64,000 nt of DNA, taken from assembly GCF_013368755.1 (NCBI RefSeq), contig NC_049561.1, forward strand, positions 2,170,001 through 2,234,000. The letters are read 5' to 3'. Shown here one piece after another: positions 1 through 11,656 of the stretch. Every line of letters begins with the position of its first letter. The stretch's first letter is position 1. This DNA comes from Talaromyces rugulosus. Taxonomy: Eukaryota; Ascomycota; Eurotiomycetes; Eurotiales; Trichocomaceae. The notes beneath the pieces were generated by a model that did no database searches, was not told the origin of the DNA, and saw only the letters and a list, made by a program, of their open reading frames with translations. Both the position numbers and the translations under genes were made by a program.

Positions 1-1475
1 ACCCTCTGGGCAATGACAAGACTCTGTTTTGTCACATCACTTGTTCGCGGTGATTTGCATTTAAAAATAAAGGATTTCCATGATCGATACGGAACTGTCA
101 TCCGTGTTGCCCCGAATGAGCTATCCTTCATTGAAGGATCAGCATGGCAAGACATGTACACTGGACACAACAAAAACAAAGGATTCCCCAAAAATGCCGT
201 CGTTTTTGGAGCCCAGCAATTTCGCAGCATCTTAGACGGTTCTGAAGAAGACCATACCAGGATGAGGAAGATTTTGGCGCATGCATTCTCCAACCAGGCG
301 TTAAATCGACAAGAGGGGCTACTGCACCGCTATATCGATATCCTGCTGCGCAAGCTGGGCGATGTTGTCGAGAGTGGTCAATCTATCAATATTGTGGAAT
401 GGTATAATTGGCTGTCCTTTGATCTTACTGGAGAACTAGCTTTCAGCGAGTCATTTGATCAGCTCGAGCAAAAGGCTTACCACCCATGGGTGAAGATGAT
501 TGTCGGTCACTTGAAGTATTCAGCGTTGAGTATCGGTCTGCGATATTACTCCCCATTGAATGAGTTAATGCCTTATATTACCCCACGCCATCTACATCGC
601 TTGAAATGGTCATTCGTCACAATGTCGCGCGAGAAGGTGCTCCGACGCCTTGCTCGACCCGAGTCGAAAACACTTGACGACATTCTGGGTGCATGTCTGT
701 CTCCGGACAGTGGAGAACCTATGATGACAATGGAAGAGTTAATAGGCACCTTCACCTTTCTCATCGTGGCAGGCAGTGAAACCACGGCGACAGTGCTGGC
801 AGGCGTCACGAATTACATCTGCCGCAATCCCAAAGTGTTTCAACGCTTAAAAGATGAGGTTCGCGCAATAAAAAGTGAAAAGCAAATCACCATTACTTCC
901 ACAGCAACGATGCCATATCTGAATGCGGTCATCAAGGAAGGTATGCGTATGTGCTATCCTATCCCTGGTGCCCTCACTCGGGTTGTTCCTCGCGGAGGAC
1001 GACTCGTCAGTGGTCATTTCATCCCTGAAGGAGTGAGTTATATTTTTTCCCCTCTTACTTTCTTTGATTATTCCTTTGTTTGCATTTTGTGAATTGCCCA
1101 ACTATCTATCAGAAACTGCTGTGCCATTTAATGTCGGAAACATTAAAGCTAACAATTTCACAGACTCTGGTAGGGATTCCTCAATTCGCCGCACATTATT
1201 GCGATGTGAATTTTGAAAACCCTTATGAATTCATTCCAGAGCGCTGGACACAGATCTTAGATGATGATAGCAGGAGCATCTTTCAACCCTTTGCCATCGG
1301 TGGCCGCAATTGTATTGGTCAGAATCTAGCTTGGGCAGAGATGCGACTCGTTCTTGCAAGAGTTGTGTACAATTTTGATTTAGAACCGGCCGACGATCTC
1401 TGTTGGTTGGACCAGAAGTCATATTATCTGTGGGAGAAGGAACCATTTTTAGTCCGAGTCTCCAAACGCTCTTAG
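1..1475 (+). CDS. Cytochrome P450, CYP65-like (5' end outside window)
   Basis: Haem-thiolate monooxygenase resembling fungal isotrichodermin C-15 hydroxylase-type P450s. Exons are 1..1032 and 1164..1475. The intron starts GTGAGT, has a GCTAAC branch site and ends TTTCACAG, and phase 0 joins PEG to TLVGIPQ. Visible motifs are the I-helix AGSETT (about 769-786), the K-helix ExxR as EGMR (about 937-948), PERW, and a complete haem loop FAIGGRNCIG with the cysteine ligand (about 1290-1319). The frame is open back to base 1, and the residues before the first ATG (TLWAMTRL) look like the family's internal region after the N-terminal membrane anchor. The gene therefore starts upstream of the window, and the ATG at 13 is not the start. 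The substrate cannot be told. CYP65-type enzymes often sit in secondary-metabolite clusters, so the sequence left of this window matters. Confidence 0.88.
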
Positions 1476-2231
1476 AGGACGTGCATTGAAATTGCAATGC
1501 CCTGGGTACCAGTTTATCTACGAAGATATGTTCTACTTCATGAGTATATTGTTTTCAGAAAAAGAAAGAAAGAAAAGAAAAACAAGAAAGGTTAGGAAAA
1601 TAGTGTAGACATGCACTATAAAAGTCCTTTTAACTATTCATAATATCGATACATGGGAGTTCCCTAACACCATTTACATAGTAGCAATGAGGCAAGAGAT
1701 CTAAGACAACCAAATGCCATGAACAGGTTGTTACTCCCATCGTAATAAACATCGTATCTAGTGTGCATGACGAAAATCTGCCATCGTAGATTTAAGATGA
1801 TCCTTCCAGCCGCCAGACCACCACCTTTTTACATCATTCAGCCTTGTCCCAGAGATCCTGTCTCGACGTGGCATTCAGTGCGAATGGACATGCTCATGGA
1901 GAAAGGTTGGCTCACCAGATCCCACTCATAGTTCGTGACGGGAGTGCTACGCAAAAAGTTGCCACAATTTGTTCGCCCATTTCGGCGGAGATTGGGACAG
2001 GCAGCCTCTTATCTCGCACGATGTTATCTTTATAGATACTTCATATAATAATCATCTCACTTCGTCTACATCGTAACCTAATGGGTATATATCATTTACA
2101 TGGCAGCTTTTGTCATGAAAACCAGACACTGGAAACAAAATAACACAAACGCCGTTCCGGAATCAACAAGCGAAGAAATCGAAAAACAAGAAATAATAGC
2201 ACAGATGATGTCCGTCTTTTTAATGTAATGA
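1476..2231. other. Intergenic, convergent gene ends
   Basis: Region between the 3' ends of the P450 and the kinase gene. It has an A/G-rich stretch around 1555-1590 and AT-rich sequence. A short open frame at 1844-2035 shows no recognisable domain. I see no RNA gene or repeat. Confidence 0.5.
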
Positions 2232-4404
2232 TCAAAAGATCGAGCTGGATGGATTCCATATGCATATCGCATTCATATAAGCGCTCAGCGCCATTATGGT
2301 GAGGTGAATGGCCAGAGAAAGTAGCTGTGCCTTAATGCCTGGAATTGGCAAAGATAGGACAGCAAGAATTACCAATGGGTAATATACCCATGGATTAACA
2401 GCCCGTGGCATACAGGGCTGCAGAGTGATGATCTGTTTGGCAATGAAAAAGGAAAATCGGGCACTCGGTATTGGAAGCCGGCCCCAGGAGCCGATAGGAA
2501 TAAAGAAAATGTACGAGTTACTGGTAAAGAAGCGTTCTGGCGGTGGAGGCAGTAACTGTGGTGAGTGTTGGTGGTGTATTATGGGGCGACTATATTGATG
2601 ATGCTGTTCGTCTGGCCCGGATGCGATGTCTTGGTATCGGGGACGAAGAATCAGGTCTTGCTCTGGCTGCTGCGATGGACCCCAGCCTCTGTTGTCCAAG
2701 TCTGGACTACGGGGTATATCTGAAGACGCAGTGACGCTTCGCGTTTCATACCGGACTGGTGATCCAAGTGATCTCGCATTATTTCGTGGTAAAGACTTTG
2801 TGGGCGACCGAGACGCACGGGGACTGTTGGGAGCTGGAGAATCAACGGGCTGGATGCGAGGAATGGCGCGGAATTCCGGCCCGTTCGAGTTTGCGCGAGC
2901 AAATCGACGACTTTCATTACCAATGACGCCTCCTTGAATGCTGATCAAAACTTCGTCTGCAGTGGGTCGCCAATCAGGATTTACAGATAGAAGCCTTTCA
3001 AGCATCATGTACAGTTTATCCGGCAAATCGGGGCGAAGCCGCTTGAGCGAGGAGTCAAAGCCAGTCCACTGACTGATTTCTTCACGAAGCTCATCGATGT
3101 CTTCTTTTTCTTCGACTATATCTGCACTGCGATAAGGGAGCTGCGCAAAACACAGAAAGTGAAGAATCATCCCCAGCGAGAAAACGTCGGACTTGAAAGT
3201 AAAGTTGCCAAATGGGCCATCGGGAAACTCCCTTTGTAGTACTTCTGGTGCACAATATGAAATGGTGCCGGTGGTGCCGGTTGAGTTCCGTACAGACTTC
3301 TCATACTGGACCTCTCCAAAATCACTCACCAATACCCTCAACTCGTTACCAGAGTCATGGAGAAGGCAGTTGCTTGGCTTGAGATCGCGGTGAATGTAGC
3401 CATTTGCATGTAGAAAACGGATCCCGGACGTGATGTCCTTGAAGAAAGAATATATATCTTCGAACTGTAGCGTGCGAGGGCCGGTCTGGTCCATTGATGC
3501 TGTATCGCGCTGCCCCTTAGACCTCCGTCGAAGACGCTCTTTCAACTGCTGTGTAGTTGTCGATGCCTGCATGGAACCAAACACATATTTGTGAAGGTCT
3601 CCAGCATTACAATATTGCTGTAAGATAAATGCGCAAGGTACACTAGGGCTGAATGTGCTGATTTTTGCGTTTTCCAACCATACATGGCGATATGAGACGA
3701 GGTTCTGATGCGAGAGATGCTGCAGCAATTGAACTTCGACCAGAACCTTTTCAAGCCACTCATGATCATCGCCGACAGGCACACGTTTACAAGCAAACTG
3801 GCCCAGCGAAACTCCATCCAGCATGTGTTTGACCAGCAGCACAACTCCCTTTCCCCCTCGGCCGAGCTCCCTTTCTTCAATGAAAAACTTCCTGAAATAG
3901 CCCTGACTAAGAGCAGCCGACGAAATCCCTTGTGCGGGAGGCGGCGATTGTCTGTATGATGCAGGCGCCGTTATTGAACCGTCTGTCAGAGCCGGTTGGG
4001 TGAATCGTCGTCGAGGTGAGGGGGGCGAGGCGGTCGCCCCAGTCGCAGGCGCGCTATCGTGGAGAAGGCGAAAGTAGTCTGGGGTCACAAAGTCGGCATG
4101 CGCAGGGCTTGTGCCTTGATGGGCCTCAGATCCATTCTCGCGACTTCGCATCGGACGGTGACAATAAGGACAGTCGGTCAGATCAATGTTGAATTCGCTA
4201 TTGCTGGCACTCGCGTCGCGTAGCACGAGCTGTTGGGAATCGCGATCGAGAACGACAACGGAGTCATTGTGGCGTCTGAGAGCTAGCGTTAGTTTCGAAG
4301 CAGGGATTTCAATCCAAGAAATTAATAAGAAACACTCACAGAACAACGTCGCGGTTTGAAGAATATGGGATGATAGACATGCTTCGCGGTGCGTCATCGG
4401 CCAT
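2232..4404 (-). CDS. iks1: IKS1-like serine/threonine protein kinase with C-terminal membrane segment
   Basis: Predicted protein kinase of 702 aa. Exons on the minus strand are 4404..4340 and 4275..2232; the 64-nt intron starts GTGAGT and ends CTCTCAG. The start at 4404 gives MADDAPRSMSIIPYS, then the joined sequence RHNDSVVVLDRDS, which looks like the conserved N-terminus of the family. A Cys pair (CPYCHRPM) follows near residue 57. The kinase domain spans about residues 155-475, with P-loop GRGGKGVV, catalytic HRDLKPSN and DFG as DFGEV. A Ser/Pro-rich linker then leads to a strongly hydrophobic C-terminus (about 650-690), suggesting tail-type membrane attachment. This layout matches yeast Iks1, a kinase of unclear role; the assignment is from memory of the family. 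An intron near the 3' end was considered, but the frame is continuous there. Confidence 0.82.
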
Positions 4405-4883
4405 GGTGCGTCGAGCGAATCAAGCTGGCGGAAATTCTCACGGAAGAGAACATGCTATTTTGAACGAGGCATTGCTAGGATTTAGGGAGCCTGTGTCCTG
4501 TACATAAACTCGATGGAAACTTTACATCTGCACGGTTTCGGAAAACGCATCTGGAGAAAACTGGAGCTGAGTTGAGTTGTGCTTGTACCCGGTGTTGTCG
4601 ACATTCTATTCAACCCCCGCACGGTCTTGTGCAACAGACGCTTGGCACGGTTAACGCTGTCCCCGCTGTTCCACCGTTCAACATCTTAAACATGTCTTGG
4701 TAAATAGATTCATGGTCTGATAACAGCGTGGCTAGACCGATGCACTCGATATTCTTATTTTCATGGGTATCTCTAATCATAAGGGCGAGGGAAGACATTG
4801 CCCGCCTACGTAACCTATCTATCTATAGCTTCACCACCCAAACAGCGGAATACAAAGCTGGGACAAGATGGTGATTATGTGCT
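4405..4883. promoter_or_regulatory. Kinase 5' region and Nog2 3' region
   Basis: Spacer between the kinase start (minus strand) and the end of nog2 (also minus strand). It must hold the kinase promoter and the nog2 3' UTR. I see no distinct motif or RNA gene. Confidence 0.4.
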
Positions 4884-7059
4884 TCAAACAGCGTTGGATG
4901 CGTCATCCTCTTTTTCTTCGTCGTCTTCTTCTTCCTTATCCTCGTCGTCCTCATCTAGCTCAACATTGATCCCTCCCTCGGAATCGGAATTGCCGAATCC
5001 TGTAAAGTCATCGTCATCGTCGTCACTTTCGTTGGATTCTCCATTGGCTTCGTCGGACTTTTGGTTCTCGTCTGCTTTAGAGCCCGCCGTGGAAGCTTCT
5101 CTTTTGCGCTTTTTAAGAGACATTTCTCCAAGGCGGCCTTCTCGGCCTTCAATCTTTTCATTTTCATTGCCGTTACTGTGCGGAGGAGGCGTGAACCAGG
5201 GGATCTTTCCTCTGAGGAAATCGTTGATAACCATCTTAGCAACGCCATCCAAGTCCGGTTCACCTCCTCGTAGAAGTCTGCCTCCTTTTCGCGCGAGTAT
5301 ACTCAAAAAATCCAGGGTGTCGGCGTAATTCTTCACCTCGTACGTGCGCTCGATATGTCGTTGCTGCACTCTCTTCAATACGGCTGGGATATATTGTTCA
5401 GGGTTTTCAACATTTTCAACCCTAACGACACCTCGGAGAAGAATGTCCTCTTCGCTGTCGTTGTTGCTTGGAGGCACCACTCCAGGGCAATCAATAAGAT
5501 ATATTCTCTTCATCAGCGTAATATATTGCCAGACTTTTGTCTCGCCCGGAATAGGGGCGACAGTGCAGACTTTCTTCTTTCGGAGAGTGTTGATTATCGA
5601 TGATTTGCCGGTGTTAGGATAGCCAATAAAGCCAACAGATATTTGCTTGCGATCGGAATGAAGCGATGAAAACTGGCGTAGCAATTGAATCAGAGATCCT
5701 TTGCCAAAGGAATTGTTGATCGACGCATGGAAAGCAAGTGTCGGATAATCTTTTGAAAGATAGCGCACCCACGCAGCCTATGACATTCAGTCAGTTCAAG
5801 CCGCAAGATAAATTGAAAAAAAGCGACCAAGGAAAACAAAGGTGAAATGTGTGAGATGTTACTAAGAAATCTGATACAGAAAGACCGTTACAAGAACGGG
5901 GTTCAGAATTCAACTCAAAACAGAGCACTGTTACACCCTATACGACGAGCTTTCAAAACGAGAGACAGGTCAACCCAGGCCTCAGAAAGAGGAAGGGCGG
6001 CGGGTGAACGTCAATCTACCAAAGCTGTAACAGACACAACTTCCATTGAGTTGGCAACATGTGCGCAGGAAGAAGCCTTGACTTAGCGATGGCACCGGCA
6101 CTAAGGCCGATAGAGAATGTGTTTGTGGAGGTCGGTGTGCAAGCTTGGAAAGGGATCTATTAGACTTACAGCTACTTTGGTAGGCACCAAATCACATTTG
6201 TTCAGCACAAATATAAGATGCTTGTGTGGCGCCTCTTCGCGGATATACTTCTCAATGCTTCTGCATCTGGTACCATCCGGATCGCGGGCATCGAGTACGT
6301 GGATGACGACATCTGAAGAATCAATCACCTTGTACAGCTCGTTCCAAATACGTTTGCTTTGGCCCTTGGAGAAGACTGCCTCTCGTGCGGTACCAAAAAC
6401 ACCACTGTCTTCGGCGTCGTCAGCCCCAGAATTGCCGCTCAATAACTTGGCTTGGTCAAGTCTGTCCAAGTAAGTATCATGCATCTTGACTGATTCCCCG
6501 GCGAGATCTTCCAAAGAGCCAACGTCTAGTTTAACCCGTTTTCGTTGGGCTTTGGGCCCGAACGTATCGCCAAAAGGCGCTGTTTCAATTGCCATCTTGG
6601 CGCGATGTTGCTTCAGACCATTGACAGTGTCACCGTCACCGTCCCGGATCAGGCTCATAGGAAGTTTGTTGGTCTTCAAGAGGACTTGGTAAGGGTCCGA
6701 GGCTCTCTCTGCAACGGCTTCCCGGAACGAAGACAAGGCTTCTTGTGAAATCACTCGGGTATTGCCGAACCATTTCCGGTTTGGTTCTATCCGCGCGACA
6801 GGGACCTCTTGGGACTGATAAGAGGCGGCCTGAGTGATATTTCCTTGAGCGTCATGGCGAGCCTTGCCATCTTTGTACATATTCAGGTGGCGGACTTTCT
6901 TCGCAGAGCTACGGGATGTTAGTCGAATACACAGGCTGGGACTGCGTTCAAGCACACTGACCGATAAAAGTTTTCACCTTTCGTCTTGACATTGGCCATG
7001 CCATCTCCAACCTTGCCCTGCCGCTCTCGGCGGCTGGCTTCTTTCTTGCCTGTACCCAT
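4884..7059 (-). CDS. nog2: Nucleolar GTPase Nog2, 60S ribosome assembly
   Basis: GTPase that acts in late nuclear maturation of the pre-60S subunit (Nog2/Nug2/GNL2 family). Predicted 576 aa from exons 7059..6962, 6908..6170 and 5777..4884. The start gives [16 protein letters not shown], the basic N-terminus expected for Nog2. The G motifs are circularly permuted, as known for this YlqF-related group: NKCDLVP (G4) near residue 270, HASI (G5), then GYPNTGKSS (G1, near 331) and DCPGV (G3). The C-terminus is acidic (runs of D/E near 5000), ordinary for the family. Intron 1 is 53 nt, but intron 2 (5778-6169) is 392 nt, by far the longest intron in the window, although the flanking protein sequence (PTKVA|AAWVRYL) is unbroken. 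In budding yeast the NOG2 intron hosts snoRNA snR191; see findings. Confidence 0.95.
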
Positions 7060-7387
7060 GGTGTCTTAATACAGATTGCTTCCTGTAATTCTTACCAGAA
7101 GAATCAAGAAGGAAGAAAATCGACAAGTGTGTGTGAAATGGTGGAGGCACAGTCGGAGCAGAGAAGGAAAGAGGAAGAAAAAAAAAATAAGTTGGCGGGA
7201 AGGCTAGTGGTGCACGGACCACCCGCAGCAAAATTGTCTGCGCGAGTCTCGAGTTGTCTCCGTCAACACCAGCTGGGTTCAGCAGAGCAAGCTGTCCACG
7301 CCATTCTTTTCACATCACGCACACTTCTTCCTGCTCTTGCTGTTTAATTTTCTCCTTTGCAAAAGCTTTATCTACTAGCAGCATCCA
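7060..7387. promoter_or_regulatory. Divergent promoter nog2 / mS26
   Basis: A 328-bp region between two divergent starts, nog2 (minus, 7059) and the mS26-like gene (plus, 7388). Both products serve ribosome biogenesis (cytosolic and mitochondrial), which fits a shared control region. It contains an A-rich stretch near 7177-7190. No specific operator was identified. Confidence 0.5.
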
Positions 7388-8248
7388 ATGTCGCTGTCCA
7401 GGAGCTGCCGGACTGCCCGTGTGCAGGCCCGCAGCTTCTCCGTGTCTTCAAAGCTGCGTGTCGGACCAGAGTCTCCCAACTACATCGAAATCCCGCGGAC
7501 TTTGCAACCCGATCTTCCTTCGAAGCCCAAGGTCAAGGGTACTCTGCCCGTGCCTCGCGAGATATTTCCCCCTCGCCGTGCCGACAAGCCGACCTGGACA
7601 TACATCACAGCGGCCACCCTCGAGCCCAAGGAGAACCCGGTTAAGGCGGACGGTCCTCACGCCGAAGCCATTGAATGGAAAAATAAGATGGCAGAGTTAC
7701 GGAGAGCCAATCTCAGAGAGGGATTGGTTGAATTGTATCAAAGGAAACTGAACACAGATGCTTTCATGACGCGGCGCAGCGCTGCGAAACAAGCCCGCAG
7801 GCAGCGTGTGTTCGACCAGCCACCGCGAGAGGATGAGCGCTTGACACGACCGACTGTTGTGAAAGCCATGGAACCCACGCAGGGAACCGTTCTTTCGGAT
7901 CCCAACCGAGAGAAACGTATCACGGTGTCCCGGCAGCGAGTCCTCGCAAAACAACGGGTGAAATCGGAAATCCGCCAAGAAGATCTCCATACCCTATACA
8001 TGAACGCCCGTACATTCATCACCACAGAAGCCCAACTCGACAAAGAGATTGAAACCAAGTTCAGCGAAGACGGCGGAAGAGAATGGGATTCCGATAGCGG
8101 TGCAGGAAACAATGTATGGGCCAAGGGGGCTCCTCCAAGTATCCAGGATATCGTCCGGAACCAAACCACGAGCGATGCTGGCAGGTGGAGAGTCGAGCAA
8201 GAAAGAATGCGCAAAGTGGTCGAAGAGCTTACTGGAGGAAAGATCTGA
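7388..8248 (+). CDS. Probable mitochondrial small-subunit ribosomal protein mS26 (Pet123-like)
   Basis: Intronless gene for 286 aa. The N-terminus (MSLSRSCRTARVQARSFSVSS) is rich in Arg and Ser with no acidic residues, as in mitochondrial presequences, and the RSFSVSS stretch is typical before cleavage. The body is highly charged and helical, with basic segments (RRSAAKQARRQRVF, about residues 128-141) and a C-terminal helix (RWRVEQERMRKVVEEL). Together these fit the fungal Pet123/mS26 family of the mitochondrial 37S subunit, though I recognise the family by overall pattern and not by a signature motif. The start at 7388 is the first ATG after an in-frame gap and gives the presequence. Divergent from nog2. 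Confidence 0.65.
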   Translation: MSLSRSCRTARVQARSFSVSSKLRVGPESPNYIEIPRTLQPDLPSKPKVKGTLPVPREIFPPRRADKPTWTYITAATLEPKENPVKADGPHAEAIEWKNKMAELRRANLREGLVELYQRKLNTDAFMTRRSAAKQARRQRVFDQPPREDERLTRPTVVKAMEPTQGTVLSDPNREKRITVSRQRVLAKQRVKSEIRQEDLHTLYMNARTFITTEAQLDKEIETKFSEDGGREWDSDSGAGNNVWAKGAPPSIQDIVRNQTTSDAGRWRVEQERMRKVVEELTGGKI

Positions 8249-9434
8249 GCCGCTGCGACGTATGTGCTGTATTTTTAGAAATGTATTACCGCTTTTCCTA
8301 TGTATATGTTCAAACACTACATCAGTAGATAACTTTACTTTTACTTATTCACTTGAGTATATGCTATGAGAATGTAGACATTTAGACCTTTGTCTACTAT
8401 AGATCTAACTGGCCCTGATATACAAGTCGTCTCAGTGTCCCAAATCTAACGCTAGCTCTGAGTACGAAATATCTATATGCTGTAGCAAGTAAAGTTTAGG
8501 GAAATATTCTCAGTCAGTTGAGTCATGAAATATCACTGGGAAATACCAGAGGCAAAGTACTGCGTCATTATTGTGACCATTTTCTTGCCTCGCGTTGCAC
8601 AATACATCTCCCTTCGCCATCTCTCCTTCGCCATCTCTTCGGCCCAAAATTCCGCTCGCAAGTCTCCTCAGCCACGACAAGTATTAGCTGTTCAAAGACC
8701 CAAAATACGAGCATTCAGGCCATTTATGAGTTGATTAGTCAAATGTAGCTTATAATCAGGTCGGGGATTCTGACTTCGGCTAGAAAGGTTACAACCTTAA
8801 CTATCGTTTAAATTCAAATATGATGCCTTAGCATGACATGGTCCAGAATTATAAGAATGGTAAATCCATTTTCTCGACCATAATGTTTGACTTGTGTGAT
8901 ATCCATCTCTGGCAACACTCTAAGCATATTGGATATCTTCGAATTCGCCACGCCTGAACCAGACTCTGCTGATACTGAAACCTTGGTACAGTGCCGAACA
9001 GGAACTCGACCCTACTGGATGATTCAAGTGCCTTCTTCAATATTTACACAGGGATAAAATACCGAAGGGGTATGAGTATAGCCACTTAGTGAATACCGTA
9101 CTTACTGTATCTCGTCATGCTCGCCTTTCAAATCAATCTAGGTAGACATCCTGACGGCTGGGGAAAAAATGCCAACGCGTCATGCCAAGATATGGCACCA
9201 ATACACACATATACACAGCGATGAAAATTGAGCTCGCCTCCATGTCGTATTCTAATTAGAAATGATTGGTTTATGACGATTGTGACTTTAATGTTTTTGC
9301 CAACATTGATAATCCGCGAAGTGAAGCCAGTCATATATTTCGCGGGCAACGAGACTACTTCATGTTTTTCCCACCCAGCTTCATCTCTCGAAAACAGATA
9401 CTCATACCCTCAAATTTTCCTTTAAACCTCAAAT
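8249..9434. other. Intergenic, 1.2 kb
   Basis: AT-rich spacer between the mS26-like gene and the But2-domain gene. A short tandem repeat (CCTTCGCCATCTCT twice) lies near 8611-8640. Small open frames are not supported by composition or domains. The right part should hold the promoter of the secreted wall protein. Confidence 0.45.
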
Positions 9435-10937
9435 ATGAAGCTTATTGCTGTTGCTACTGCAATCATCGCCACAGCAAATTCTTTGGCGACTGGTAACGAA
9501 ACATGTTGCTTTACCTTGACTGCCTCCGGTGGGCAATCGGGACCTGTGGGACAGATAGATGATGGTCAGACTCGTATTGGAAATGGTACACAGCCAGGCC
9601 AGTTTTGTGTCAACTCTTCCGGTGCCATAGTAGATGGGAAAGGCCGTGGTTGCTTTCTAACGCGTATGTTTGTTTCCCTTTCCTTCCTCCTACTACACTC
9701 TCCCTTTTATGTTTGCGAAATTTGCTGATGCTTATTTTCTTCAGCACCAACGTCTCAGTTGCAGTGTGACGAAGGAGCTTCTCCTCAACCTGGTTTTTCG
9801 GTTGATTCCAGCGGCCGACTACATCATAATGGATCTACCGAATTCATAGCATGTCTGTCCAGTCAAGGCGATCAATTGAATATTTATACCAATCCTGCCC
9901 CGCAGGATGTCAATGGCTGTCAAAATGTCTCCTTCGAGGCAAACAACTGTCATTCAACGGGTCCTTCTGCCAGTGCTCCTGGTGCTATTCCTACTTCTCC
10001 TACGAATACAGCAGCTCCTCCGCCCGGCCCTGGTCCTACTTCTCCGGGTGCTCCAAGTGGCCCTGGCTCTGGTCCTGGTCCTGGTCCTCATCCCGGTCCT
10101 GGCCCTAGTGCGCCTGGCAGCCCAGGAGGTCCAAATCCAGGTCCTGAGCCAGGTCCAGGAGGCGGGCCCCATCCGGGCCCTCCGGGAGGCCCAAGTCCAC
10201 CAAGTAACTCCAGTATTCCAGCTCCTCTGAGCAATTCTTATCCCCCCGAAGGTTCGCATCCTGCCGGTTCTAGTGCGCCAGGTGGTCCTAGCGGTACGGG
10301 AACCCCAGCACCGGGAGCCCTGGGAGCACCTCCACCAAATAAACCTGAGCCTCCTACTGCCAGTGAGCCAGGGCCCTCTCATCCAAGTGGTACATCCCAT
10401 CCAGAATCACCGGGTGGCCCAGGAACTTCTCCCACAGGACCTGGCACTCCGCCTTCAAATCCTTCCGGGGCAGGCTGCCCAACTGATCTTACCCCCGGGA
10501 ATTATGAATTCCCTCACCTGATCATACCAATCGATAGCTCTTCGCCATCTAAAATCCCTGGAACCTCATTCAACGGTACTATTGACTCAAAAATCTCGTC
10601 AATTTTCAATTTCGATATTCCTCCCTCACTTTCCGGCAAACGCTGCTCTCTTGTTTTCCTTTTCCCTACAAAGGACAAACTGATTACTTCCTCATATTCT
10701 TTCAGTGGTGATGGTGCGATTGATTTTGCTCAGCTTCAGTCGCCCGCTACTTTGCAGACCTCTGCAAGCAACGCTCCAGCAGTGAGGACAAATCTTGGAG
10801 TCACCACAGTGTCTCCTGGGCATTCCTATACAATCACGACCTTTTCTTGTCCAGCTGGAGAGACTATTGCATATGAAATGAAGAATGCCGGAACCACTGA
10901 CCTCGAATGGTTTGAGGACTTTAATCCCGCTGCCTAG
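9435..10937 (+). CDS. Secreted PIR1-like / But2 C-terminal domain wall protein
   Basis: Predicted 473-aa secreted protein from exons 9435..9663 and 9745..10937 (GTATGT donor, TTCTTCAG acceptor, joining CFLT to PPTSQLQC). A signal peptide (MKLIAVATAIIATANSLA) precedes a Cys-rich domain with the pattern of PIR1-like cell wall domains (GQFCVNSSGAIVDGKGRGC, then QCDEGASPQPGF and NIYTNPAPQDVNGC). Next is a long Pro/Gly/Ser linker (about residues 150-320) of GPGP and PGGP units, then a C-terminal region (from PGNYEFPHLIIPI) resembling the But2 (UB3-binding) C-terminal domain, ending in YEMKNAGTTDLEWF. There is no GPI signal. The likely site is cell wall or secreted matrix. Domain names rest on pattern memory. 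The linker DNA is GC-rich and repetitive, so its length is likely to vary between strains. Confidence 0.85.
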
Positions 10938-11656
10938 GTTCACGCCTCTTGTGGTCGTTTGTATATATATACTAACTCATAAACAGAATTGGTCTCTTTA
11001 TAACGACTTGTTAAAACTTTTTAAATGTTTGGTCCAGCTAATATCAATTCACTCAGCAGCACTTAAGGGACTAAGTAAACGGCATTATGTTTTAATAGGT
11101 AAGGTGGACATAAACGATTAGGTCGTGTATATACATTAAATTTCAGAACATAAAGTTTCATCCGTCTCAAGCTTATCATATCCACGATCGTTTGTAGATA
11201 TCGTTTCCAGTCATGAAGTGTTCAAATAAACTACGTCGCGTAGGTACTATCGAGGCCGACGATCTATCATCAAGAGCTTCAAGAAAGAAAAATTCATTGA
11301 AATTCCCCAAAAGAGAAATTATAGGGCTTGAAATGCGGCGGCCTGAAATACGAGGCACAGATGTCTTGGCGTGGAATACAATAATACGGTAATACCATGA
11401 CAGCTGGAACGCGCGACTCATCCACTTTACGCGCAGCCAAATCGCGAGCTCCTGCCTCCGCGACTTCGCGTTCGTTCAGCACTGCCTGCCAACAACCTCA
11501 CTGGTCCTCAACCACAACTAAAGGACTGTTCCACGGGGAGGATTTAACATGGGCAGTGTCTATTCGGGCTGATTTTTCTACACCTACACAGCAATGCCCG
11601 GTGCTGTCGGATTCTCTTCTTCCTAGCGTTTGTCTTTTTTTCCTCCCACCGCAATC
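10938..11656. promoter_or_regulatory. Intergenic upstream of rif1
   Basis: 719 bp between the But2-protein stop and the rif1 start. The left half is AT-rich (3' UTR side) and the right half is pyrimidine-rich just before the ATG at 11657. No gene or RNA is visible. Confidence 0.45.

Noticed and set aside
12..1092. ATG at 13 as the P450 start
   Set aside because: The frame is open upstream to base 1 with family-like residues, and the N-terminal anchor is missing, so the gene begins outside the window.
2440..2535. Possible second intron near the 3' end of the kinase gene
   Set aside because: Removing the GTAACT...AACAG segment (89 nt) breaks the frame of the conserved hydrophobic C-terminus.
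5778..6169. Direct snR191 homologue in the nog2 intron
   Set aside because: No guide elements complementary to the helix 69 target were seen, so no RNA gene is annotated; the long intron is reported only as a finding.
9954..10400. 148-codon open frame on the minus strand, rich in Trp/Arg/Thr
   Set aside because: Antisense shadow of the Pro/Gly repeat linker of the But2 protein; low-complexity with no domain.
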